This document shows positions 1 to 6,237 of a stretch of DNA of 8,410 nt, piece by piece; position 1 is the first letter of the stretch; every line of letters begins with the position of its first letter. Origin of the DNA: Chloroflexota bacterium. Lineage in GTDB: Bacteria > Chloroflexota > Dehalococcoidia > DSTF01 > JACRBR01. The translations under genes were made by a program, and so were the position numbers. The notes under the pieces were generated by a model. That model did not search any database and was not told the DNA's origin. It worked only from the letters and a program-made list of their open reading frames with translations. The DNA lies in contig JANXYW010000198.1 of the NCBI GenBank assembly GCA_025355835.1, forward strand, positions 1 to 8,410, in the 5' to 3' direction.

Positions 1-534
1 ATGTGGGAGCTGGCGAACGGCATCGATCGCCGGCCGCTGAAACCTCGAGCGCCCGTGGAGTGCCTCGTTGAGCAGCTGACGTTCGACGCGCCTGTCGCCA
101 CGGTCGAAACGCTGGTGATGGCCGGGCAGCAGCTGATCCGGCGGCTGCTGTATCAGCTCGGCCACAAGAGCGCGCGCCGCATGCACGTCCAGCTGTCGCT
201 CGATGGCGGCCTCGTCTGGGAGCGGCTCGACACGTTCCGCGCGCCCACTTCCGACGAGCCGCGGATCATGCTCCTGCTGAAGACGCGGCTGGCTGCGCTT
301 GCGCTCACGTCATCGGTCGACACGATCGCGATCACGCTCGATGGTATCGGCAACGAAGTTGCGCAGCAGAAACGGCTGGTGACCGACACCACGCCGCAGC
401 TTGACCAGGTGGCGGAAGCGGTCCGCCAGTTACGCGTGCACTATCGGCGGCCGGTGGTCTGGCGCGCCGTGGAGGTAGATCCATGCTCACGACATCCGGA
501 AGAACGGGCGATCCTGATACCGTACGACGCCTGA
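1..534 (+). CDS. imuB: ImuB-like Y-family DNA polymerase, C-terminal part (5' end outside window)
   Basis: The reading frame is already open at base 1, and the ATG there is probably internal: the 177 residues begin at the little-finger region, so the palm and catalytic residues lie upstream. Visible markers are WELANGIDRRPL at the domain junction, the strand VEQLTFDAPVATVETL, and a terminal VEVDPCSRHPEERAILIPYD block. That block matches the usual ending of ImuB-type proteins (commonly VEVDPWSRIPERR...). In this family the protein is a catalytically inactive Y-family homologue that links DnaE2 to the sliding clamp during damage-induced mutagenesis. The usual clamp motif (QLSLF-like) would fall at residues 122-128, where the sequence reads QQKRLVT and so looks degenerate. 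The gene overlaps the next one by 52 bases. An active DinB-like polymerase cannot be excluded without the N-terminus. Confidence 0.8.
   Translation: MWELANGIDRRPLKPRAPVECLVEQLTFDAPVATVETLVMAGQQLIRRLLYQLGHKSARRMHVQLSLDGGLVWERLDTFRAPTSDEPRIMLLLKTRLAALALTSSVDTIAITLDGIGNEVAQQKRLVTDTTPQLDQVAEAVRQLRVHYRRPVVWRAVEVDPCSRHPEERAILIPYDA
471..475 (+). promoter_or_regulatory. Shine-Dalgarno for the small mutasome gene
   Basis: GGAGG lies inside the 3' end of the ImuB-like gene, seven bases before the ATG at 483. It fixes the start of the small gene and supports translational coupling to the gene upstream. Confidence 0.75.
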
Positions 535-764
535 GCGCACCGCGATCGCTACAGGTCGAAGTTGACGGCAATGCGATGCCGCACCGCATCCAGCACCACG
601 GCCGCTGGCGAACCGTCGCGCAGGTGCGCGAACGCTATCGCACCGACGACCGCTGGTGGACCGACGCGCCGATCTCGCGCGAGTACTTCGATCTACTGCT
701 GGAAGACGGCCGGCCCATCACGATCTACCTCGACCGGTTGGAGGGGGAGTGGCATGCGCACTGA
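483..764 (+). CDS. DUF6504-like small protein between imuB and dnaE2
   Basis: This is a 93-residue soluble protein of unknown function with no signal peptide or membrane segment. Its first 52 bases overlap the ImuB-like gene and its last 11 overlap dnaE2. The conserved-looking core runs from about residue 22 to the end: a strand with VEVDG, then HHGRWRTVAQVRERY, then the aromatic block DRWWTDAPISREYF, then a strand with ITIYLDR. This strand, GRW and RWW layout agrees with my recollection of the DUF6504 family, which is often encoded beside Y-family polymerase and dnaE2 genes in GC-rich bacteria. From its position it may be a subunit or regulator of the ImuB-DnaE2 mutasome, but that is inference. 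The first 20 or so residues look unconserved, yet the strong Shine-Dalgarno at 471 supports the start at 483. Confidence 0.82.
   Translation: MLTTSGRTGDPDTVRRLSAPRSLQVEVDGNAMPHRIQHHGRWRTVAQVRERYRTDDRWWTDAPISREYFDLLLEDGRPITIYLDRLEGEWHAH
740..744 (+). promoter_or_regulatory. Shine-Dalgarno setting the dnaE2 start
   Basis: GGAGG lies nine bases upstream of the ATG at 754. The frame is open back to an ATG at 562, but residues encoded from 562 to 753 are an out-of-frame reading of the small gene and do not resemble a polymerase. The recognisable PHP domain begins a few residues after 754. Confidence 0.75.
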
Positions 765-3700
765 CACGTACGTCGAGCTGCACTGCCACAGCTCCTACTC
801 GTTCCGCGAAGGCGCATCGAGCCCGCTGGAGCTGGTGCTGACCGCGCGCCAGCTTGGCTACGACACGCTGGCGCTCACCGATCACGACAATCTTGCCGGC
901 GCGATGGAGTTCGCGCAGACCGCGAAGGAGTGGGGCGTCCGGCCGATCATCGGCGCGGAGGTGACGCTGCGCGGCGGCGCGCATCTGACGCTGCTGGCCG
1001 AAACGCAGCGCGGCTACGCCAACATCAGCCGCCTGATCTCGCACGCACATCTCAACAGCCCGCGCGACGAGCCGCAGCTCGATCCGGAGGAGCTGCGTGG
1101 CTGCGCCGAAGGCATCATCGCGCTCTCCGGCTGCCGCGAGAGCGAGATCTCGCGCCTCATCGAAGCGAGCGATTGCGCCGCGGCAAATGCAGCGGCCTCG
1201 CGCTACGCCGCGATCTTCGGTACCGGCAACTTCTTCATCGAACTGCAGCAGAATCTCGTTCACGGCGACCGCGCGCGCAACCGCGGCCTCGCTGAACTGG
1301 CGAGCGCGCTCGGTCTCGGCATCGTCGCCACGAACAACGTGCACTACCACGAACGGGCGCGGCATCGGCTGCAGGATGTGCTCGTGGCCGTGCGGCATCG
1401 CAGCACGCTCGATGCGTCGGAGCACCTTCGCCGCAAGAACGCCGAGTTCTATTTGAAGGCGCCCGCGGAGATGGCGCGCCGCTTCGCCGATCTGCCGGAA
1501 GCGATCGCCAATACGCGCATCATCGCCGATCGCTGCACGTTCGATCTGACGCGCGACCTCACGTATCAGTTCCCGGACTTCGAAGCGCCGGGCGGCCGCA
1601 CTGCGGACGAGTTTCTCGAAGAGGTCTGCTTCGCCAGCGCCCGCGAGAAGTATCGCCGCATCACGACCGATCTCGAACGGCGCATCCGGCACGAGTTGGA
1701 GCTGATCCGGCAGGCGTCGCAAGCGGGCTTCTTCCTGCGCAACTGGCAGATCATGCGCTACGCGCGCGACAACAAGCTGCCCGCCCGCGGCCGCGGATCG
1801 TCGGTGGGGTCGCTGGTCTGCTACCTGCTCGATCTCTCTGGCATCGATCCGATCAAGTACAACCTGTTTTCGGGGCGGTTCCTCAACGAGGCGCGGCGCA
1901 AGGAAGACGTGCCGGATATCGATATCGATTTCGCGCGGGAAGCGCGCGAGCGCATGTTTGCGCACGTCTTCGAGAACTACGGCACCGAGTACGCGGCGAT
2001 GGTCGCCAACGTCATCACGTATCGCTATCCGATGGCGATCCGCGACGTCGGCAAAGCGCTGGGACTGCAGGAAACGGACATCGACAAGCTCGCGAAACGC
2101 CTGCGCGGCCGCTTCGCGCGCTCGCTCATCGAAGAACTGCGCGATATGCCGGAGTTCGTCGACCGCATCGACTCGCCGATCTGGCAGGAGTTCGTGCGGC
2201 TGGTCGAGGAGCTGCGCGAGACGCCGCGGCACCTCAGTCAGCATTCCGGCGGCATGATCATCTCCAGCACGCCGATCATCGAGCAGGTGCCCGTGCAGCC
2301 GACGGCGATGCCCGGGCGCTTCATCTGCCAGTGGGATAAAGATTCCGTCGCCGATGCCGGCTTCATCAAGATGGACTTCCTCGGCTACCCGAGCCTTGGC
2401 CACCTGTACCGCATCCTCGATCTCATCGAAGAGCACCGCGACCGCCGCATCGATTCCGCGGACATTCCGCTGGACGATCCCGCCGTCTACGAGATGATCC
2501 AGCGCGGCGACATCCTGGGCATCGTGCAGATCCAGAGCCGCGCGCAGTTGCAGGCGATCCTGCGGCTCAACATCTCATCGATCGAAGACCTGGTGGTGCA
2601 GGTGGCACTGATCCGCCCCGGCCCCATCCAGGGCGGCGCCGTTAATCCGTACATAGCGCGCTGCCAGGGCCGCGAGGCGGTGACGTACGACCACGCCATC
2701 CTGGAACCCATCCTCGGCGAGACGAAGGGCGTGATCGTCTTCCAGGAACAGGTGTTGGAAGTAGCGATGGCGATCTCCGGCTTCACCGCGGGCCAGGCCG
2801 AGAGCCTGCGCCGCGCCATGAGCCGCAAGCGCTCTCGCGAAGAGATGGAGAAGCTGCGCGCGGCGTTCATGCAGGGCGCGCGCGAACAGGGCTACGTCGA
2901 CGACGCGGGCGCTGTCGCGATCTTCGAGAAGATCGTCGCCTTCGCGGCGTTCGGCTTCCCCAAGGCGCACGCCGCCGCGATGGCGGAGACGGCGGGCAAG
3001 CTGGCGTGGCTGAAGCGCTACTACCCGCTGGAGTTCTACACGGCATGGCTGAACGAGTGGCCGTTCGGGTTCTACAGCCCCGGCGTCATCGTCAACCAGG
3101 CGCGGCGCAACGGCATCGAAGTGCGTGCGGTCGATGCCAACCGCAGCCGCGGCGACTGCATCATCGAAGGCGGCGCGATCCGCCTCGGCTACAACTACGT
3201 GCGCGGCATCGGCGAGGCGACGCGCACGCGGCTCGACGATGAGGCGCGGAGCGGCGGCGTGTACATCTCGCTCTGGGATTTCTGGCGCCGCACGCGCATC
3301 GAGCGCGAGCCGATCGAGCGGCTGATCCATCTCGGCGCGTTCGCCTGGACCGGGCTGCACGAGCGCGAGTTGCTCTGGCAGCTCGGGCTGTTCTATCAGC
3401 CGCTCGGCAAGCAGCTACCGCTCGCGCTGCCGTACGATGCCGACCTCGTGCCGCTCGTCGAGATGACGGACGGCGAACGCATCGTGACCGACCTGCGGTA
3501 CACGGAAGGCGCGATCACCGCGCGCGGGCACATCATGGATCTCGCGCTCGGTTCGCTGCACGAAGGCATCACGCCCAGCCACGTCGTTGACCGCATGATG
3601 CACGGTGCGCCGGTGACGGTGGCCGGCTTCGTCGCCGTGCGGCAGGCGCCCCAGACGGCGAAGGGCTTCGTCTTCCACACGCTGGAGGACCACTTCGGGC

Positions 3701-3888
3701 TGCTCAACGTCATCACCAAGCCGCATCTCGTCGCGAAGTACCAGCGCATCATCGAGCACGCCAGCGCGATCATCGTGCACGGTCACATCGAGCGGCAAGA
3801 GCGCGTCGTAAACGTCGTCACCGAGCGCATGGAGCTGCTGCCGCTCGCGGGCGCCCGTCACGTCCGCCGTGCGTCGCACGATTGGTGA
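754..3888 (+). CDS. dnaE2: Error-prone DNA polymerase III alpha subunit DnaE2
   Basis: This is a complete 1044-residue C-family polymerase, of normal length for DnaE2, which performs mutagenic translesion synthesis. The N-terminal PHP domain shows H10-C-H12, then TDHDN at 42-46, GAEV, LSGCRESE, and a final metal-site pair reading N195-V-H197. The polymerase core has PARGRGSSVGSLVCYLLDL, then PDIDIDF with D388, D390 and D392, and KMDFLG with D541 as the third catalytic aspartate. Fingers and helix-hairpin-helix regions follow (RPGPIQGG, FGFPKAHAA, FYSPGVIVNQARRNGIEVR, VDANRS). Next is a QLGLF pentapeptide at 876-880 and an OB fold at about 954-1030 (VAGFVAVRQAP, TLEDHFGLLNVI). The ending RRASHDW matches the usual DnaE2 tail. 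There is no tau-binding extension. In the fingers, the usual FQ(V/L)ESR reads VQIQSR with Q594. The gene is last in a coupled imuB-small gene-dnaE2 unit, typically LexA-controlled in other bacteria; the promoter is outside the window. Confidence 0.97.
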   Translation: MRTDTYVELHCHSSYSFREGASSPLELVLTARQLGYDTLALTDHDNLAGAMEFAQTAKEWGVRPIIGAEVTLRGGAHLTLLAETQRGYANISRLISHAHLNSPRDEPQLDPEELRGCAEGIIALSGCRESEISRLIEASDCAAANAAASRYAAIFGTGNFFIELQQNLVHGDRARNRGLAELASALGLGIVATNNVHYHERARHRLQDVLVAVRHRSTLDASEHLRRKNAEFYLKAPAEMARRFADLPEAIANTRIIADRCTFDLTRDLTYQFPDFEAPGGRTADEFLEEVCFASAREKYRRITTDLERRIRHELELIRQASQAGFFLRNWQIMRYARDNKLPARGRGSSVGSLVCYLLDLSGIDPIKYNLFSGRFLNEARRKEDVPDIDIDFAREARERMFAHVFENYGTEYAAMVANVITYRYPMAIRDVGKALGLQETDIDKLAKRLRGRFARSLIEELRDMPEFVDRIDSPIWQEFVRLVEELRETPRHLSQHSGGMIISSTPIIEQVPVQPTAMPGRFICQWDKDSVADAGFIKMDFLGYPSLGHLYRILDLIEEHRDRRIDSADIPLDDPAVYEMIQRGDILGIVQIQSRAQLQAILRLNISSIEDLVVQVALIRPGPIQGGAVNPYIARCQGREAVTYDHAILEPILGETKGVIVFQEQVLEVAMAISGFTAGQAESLRRAMSRKRSREEMEKLRAAFMQGAREQGYVDDAGAVAIFEKIVAFAAFGFPKAHAAAMAETAGKLAWLKRYYPLEFYTAWLNEWPFGFYSPGVIVNQARRNGIEVRAVDANRSRGDCIIEGGAIRLGYNYVRGIGEATRTRLDDEARSGGVYISLWDFWRRTRIEREPIERLIHLGAFAWTGLHERELLWQLGLFYQPLGKQLPLALPYDADLVPLVEMTDGERIVTDLRYTEGAITARGHIMDLALGSLHEGITPSHVVDRMMHGAPVTVAGFVAVRQAPQTAKGFVFHTLEDHFGLLNVITKPHLVAKYQRIIEHASAIIVHGHIERQERVVNVVTERMELLPLAGARHVRRASHDW

Positions 3889-3889
3889 T

Positions 3890-3907
3890 GGTGGCGAAAT
3901 CGCCGCC
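3890..3907 (+). terminator. GC-rich hairpin just after dnaE2
   Basis: GGTGGCGAAATCGCCGCC can fold into a 7-bp stem with one G-U pair and an AAAT loop. It begins one base after the dnaE2 stop codon. No U-tract follows, so it is a possible transcript-end or stabilising hairpin and not a canonical intrinsic terminator. Confidence 0.4.
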
Positions 3908-3919
3908 TGCCAAGCCGTA

Positions 3920-3939
3920 GCGTGGACTTCAGTCCGCGC
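3920..3939. repeat. Short REP-like palindrome
   Basis: GCGTGGACTTCAGTCCGCGC is a near-perfect inverted repeat with one G-T mismatch about its centre. It lies in the 94-base gap between dnaE2 and the cyclase gene. I recall GTAGCGTGGACTTCAGTCC-type palindromes as dispersed intergenic elements in many GC-rich genomes. A single copy is visible here, so the dispersed nature is knowledge-based and not shown by this window. Confidence 0.55.
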
Positions 3940-3970
3940 GATGTCCGTAGCTCAGCGCTTGCCGATCGCT

Positions 3971-3976
3971 CATAAT
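3971..3976 (+). promoter_or_regulatory. -10 element for a leaderless cyclase transcript
   Basis: CATAAT matches TATAAT at five of six positions. It ends exactly six bases before the ATG at 3983, so it occupies -12 to -7 if transcription begins at the A of the ATG. No Shine-Dalgarno is present (the preceding bases are CCCGGG), and no convincing -35 hexamer lies at normal spacing. Confidence 0.5.
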
Positions 3977-3982
3977 CCCGGG

Positions 3983-5344
3983 ATGGAGCCGCAGATCCGC
4001 TACGCCAAGACCTTTGACCGCGTGAACATCGCGTTCTCGACAGCCGGGGAGGGGACTCGGCTGCCGGTGTTGTGGTTGCCGGCGATCCCCTTTGCCCATG
4101 CGCAACTGGGGTGGGCCAACCTTTCATTTGGCCCCTACTTCCCGGCCATCGCGTCACAACGGCCGTTCGCGACGCTCGACCTGCGGGGTCAGGGGCTGTC
4201 AGACCGGGCGGCGTCTGACACGTCGCTCGCCGCGTTGCACCGAGATATCGAAGCGTTTGTGGACAAGACCGGATGGAAGAGATTCGCCGTCATCGGATTG
4301 TTCTCCGGAGGAATGCTTGGGCTGTCGTTCGCGCAAAAGCATCCGGAGCTCGTCGCCAGGCTCATCCTCATCGGGCCGCGTACGCCGGGCTCGCACGCAG
4401 ATACTGATGCCGACACGCAAGGACTGTCGGCACTGTTGGACACAAATTGGGACATGTACATCGACACGTTGGTGCAGCGGATGTACGGCTGGGCCGATCC
4501 CGCGGCCAATCGCGAGATGGTGGCGTTCTGTCGCCAGTCCGCGACGCAAGCTTCCGCACAGGCGCTCTTCAGTGCGATCGCGGAGATTGATCTCGCCAGC
4601 GCGATCGATGCGGTCGACGCGCCGACACTCATCCTTCATGCGGAGGGCGTCGGATTCTCGTCGCTCGAGACGTCTCGTGCGCTGGCTGCGGGGCTCCGCA
4701 ACGGACGCCTCGCGACGTTCGAGGCATCGTCGGGGCTTGAGATGGTAAATGGGCTGCCCTTCGTCCAGCGCTTTCTGGACGAAGAGGACGGCGTATCAAG
4801 CATGCCGGCATCCGCGCCCGCGGTGGTCGCGCCCACACTCGGCGGCCTGCGGACCGTGCTCTTCACCGACATCGTTGGGCATACGGAGATGATGCAGCGC
4901 CTCGGCGACGCGAAGGGCCGCGATGTGCTGCGCGACCACGAGCGGATCACGCGCGACCTCCTGAAGCAGCACGGTGGCGCGGAGGTGAAGACGATGGGCG
5001 ACGGGTTCATGGCGTCGTTCGGGTCGGTGACGTCGGCGATGGAGTGCGCGATCGCGCTCCAACGGGCGTTCGCCGTGCACACCGAATCGATGCCGGAGCC
5101 GCTGCACGTACGCGTCGGCCTCAACGCAGGCGAGCCGATCGAGGAAGACGGCGATCTGTTCGGTGCGACGGTGATCCTTGCCTCGCGAATCGCCGCGAAG
5201 GCTGCTGGTGGCGAGATCCTCGTACCCGATACCGTGCGCGGTTTGCTCTCCGGGAAGAACTTCCTCTTTACGGACCGCGGTGCGTTCGAGGTGAAGGGCT
5301 TCGAGGATGCCGTACGCGTGTACGAAGTGCGCTGGCAGCCGTAG
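3983..5344 (+). CDS. Degenerate alpha/beta-hydrolase fused to class III adenylate/guanylate cyclase
   Basis: The protein is 453 residues, with no predicted signal or membrane segment, so it is likely cytosolic. Residues about 1-270 are an alpha/beta-hydrolase fold: DLRGQGLSDR, then a nucleophile elbow IGLFSGGMLG with S108. The usual acid position (in HAEGVGFSS, 219-227) and the usual histidine position (in ASSGLEMV, 248-255) carry neither residue, so hydrolase activity is doubtful and ligand sensing more likely. After a short Pro/Ala-rich linker, residues about 288-453 are the cyclase domain. Metal-binding aspartates are D296 (FTDIVG) and D340 (KTMGDGF); K336 and D391 are the ATP-selective pair. 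R402 is present, but the usual transition-state Asn is I398. This resembles the mycobacterial Rv1900c architecture. The start at 3983 fits the domain boundary and the -10 element; an ATG at 3941 and one inside dnaE2 add unconserved residues. Confidence 0.88.
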   Translation: MEPQIRYAKTFDRVNIAFSTAGEGTRLPVLWLPAIPFAHAQLGWANLSFGPYFPAIASQRPFATLDLRGQGLSDRAASDTSLAALHRDIEAFVDKTGWKRFAVIGLFSGGMLGLSFAQKHPELVARLILIGPRTPGSHADTDADTQGLSALLDTNWDMYIDTLVQRMYGWADPAANREMVAFCRQSATQASAQALFSAIAEIDLASAIDAVDAPTLILHAEGVGFSSLETSRALAAGLRNGRLATFEASSGLEMVNGLPFVQRFLDEEDGVSSMPASAPAVVAPTLGGLRTVLFTDIVGHTEMMQRLGDAKGRDVLRDHERITRDLLKQHGGAEVKTMGDGFMASFGSVTSAMECAIALQRAFAVHTESMPEPLHVRVGLNAGEPIEEDGDLFGATVILASRIAAKAAGGEILVPDTVRGLLSGKNFLFTDRGAFEVKGFEDAVRVYEVRWQP

Positions 5345-5358
5345 TCATCGCGCCGCCG

Positions 5359-6138
5359 TCACGCGTTGCGGATCATCAGCCCGCCGTCGACGACGAGGTG
5401 CGCGCCGTTGATGAAGCTTGCGGCGGGGAGCACGAGGCTGAGGGTCGCGTGCGCGACTTCTTCGGGATCGCCGTAGCGCTTGAGCGCGACGCGGCGGCGC
5501 GCGAACTTGTCCTTCGCTTCGTCCGGGATGCCCGCAGTCATACCCGTCTTGATCGGGCCGGGGCAGATGCAGTTGACGTTGATGCCGCGCGGCCCCAACT
5601 CCACCGCCATCGAGCGCGTGAGGCCGATGACGCCGTGCTTCGCGGCCGTGTACGGGCTGGCACCCGCCGTCGCGCCCAACCCCTCGGTCGATGCAATGTT
5701 GACGATGCGGCCGTCATGGTTTCGCGCTAGATCATCTACGCAGGCGCGGATCAGGCGGGCCTGCGCCGTCAGATTGACAGCGAAGGTCAGCGCCCACGCC
5801 TCCTCCCACCGCTCGTGATCGATGGGCGCGCCGACGGAGATGCCCGCGTTGTTCACGAGGATGTCGATCGGCCCGAGATCGGTGCGAATGCGCGCGACGA
5901 GATCGGGGATCGCGGCGCCGTCAGCGAGATCCGCCGCGTACGCTTGCGCGTGTCCGCCGGCGGCGCGGATCTCCGCTGCGACCGCTTCGACCGCGTCGGC
6001 GCTGCGATCCACGAGCGCGAGGCGGGCGCCCTCATCGGCGAAGACGTAGGCGGTCGCGCGGCCCATGCCGCTAGCGGCGCCGGTGATGATGGCGACGCGT
6101 CCGTCGATGGAGCGGCTGAGCTTGCTGAGTCGTGGCAT
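5359..6138 (-). CDS. SDR-family NAD(P)-dependent oxidoreductase
   Basis: This is a complete 259-residue classical short-chain dehydrogenase/reductase, which oxidises an alcohol or reduces a ketone of unknown identity. The cofactor motif is T19-G-A-A-S-G-M-G26. D44 at the end of the second strand (LALVDRS) favours NAD(H) over NADP(H). D70 lies in YAADLAD and N96-N-A-G99 in the NNAG motif. The catalytic tetrad is N122, S150 (IASTEG), Y163 and K167 (YTAAK). The PG motif follows (CICPGPIKT), and the C-terminus has the usual NGAHLVVDGG. Without a conserved substrate loop the substrate cannot be named. The gene converges on the cyclase gene with 14 bases between stops and no obvious shared terminator. 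Its ATG has no Shine-Dalgarno but a TATAGT hexamer six bases upstream, so a leaderless message is likely. Confidence 0.93.
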   Translation of the reverse strand: MPRLSKLSRSIDGRVAIITGAASGMGRATAYVFADEGARLALVDRSADAVEAVAAEIRAAGGHAQAYAADLADGAAIPDLVARIRTDLGPIDILVNNAGISVGAPIDHERWEEAWALTFAVNLTAQARLIRACVDDLARNHDGRIVNIASTEGLGATAGASPYTAAKHGVIGLTRSMAVELGPRGINVNCICPGPIKTGMTAGIPDEAKDKFARRRVALKRYGDPEEVAHATLSLVLPAASFINGAHLVVDGGLMIRNA

Positions 6139-6144
6139 GCAGCG

Positions 6145-6150
6145 ACTATA
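6145..6150 (-). promoter_or_regulatory. -10 element for a leaderless SDR transcript
   Basis: Read on the minus strand this is TATAGT, five of six matches to TATAAT. It is followed by CGCTGC and then the ATG at 6138, so the hexamer sits at -12 to -7 if the A of the ATG is +1. This is the same spacing as at the cyclase gene. Confidence 0.55.
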
Positions 6151-6151
6151 G

Positions 6152-6181
6152 AGGTTTTAGGTTCTAGGTTCTAGGTTGTAG
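6152..6181. repeat. Heptanucleotide tandem repeat (AGGTTCT-type, four units)
   Basis: The units are AGGTTTT, AGGTTCT, AGGTTCT and AGGTTGT, followed by AG. The tract begins two bases upstream of the SDR -10 hexamer and covers the whole -35 region. Two units are identical and the outer two differ by one base each. Such tracts can change length by slippage. Confidence 0.85.
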
Positions 6182-6185
6182 CGAA

Positions 6186-6222
6186 TTCACCGCAGAGCCG
6201 CAGCGGGCGCAGAGGGGATTGG
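6186..6222. repeat. CACCGC(A/G)GAG-type repeat, copy A
   Basis: The sequence opens with TTCACCGCAGAGCCGCAG and closes with GGGGATTGG. It aligns with copy B at 6317-6354 with a few substitutions and one indel, in the same orientation. It has an internal CGCAGAG-like periodicity. I recall similar strings as common non-coding repeats in diverse bacterial genomes. Confidence 0.7.
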
Positions 6223-6237
6223 TTTGGGTGGCAACCG

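Noticed and set aside
562..753. Longer N-terminus for DnaE2
   Set aside because: The residues are an out-of-frame reading of the small gene, and the ATG at 754 has a good Shine-Dalgarno and begins just before the PHP domain.
718..2436. A 572-codon open frame on the minus strand opposite dnaE2
   Set aside because: It is antisense to a clearly conserved polymerase. Its Arg- and Ala-rich translation shows no domain, as expected from codon-position GC bias.
3869..3982. Longer N-terminus for the cyclase fusion, starting inside dnaE2
   Set aside because: The added residues have no hydrolase similarity, cross the hairpin and the palindrome, and lack a ribosome site.
3889..3982. A LexA-type SOS box near dnaE2
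   Set aside because: I found no GAAC-N4-GTTC or CTGT-N8-ACAG type palindrome in the gaps. The operon promoter should lie upstream of base 1.
5345..5358. Shared terminator between the cyclase and SDR genes
   Set aside because: The 14-base gap and its flanks show no convincing stem-loop or T-tract.
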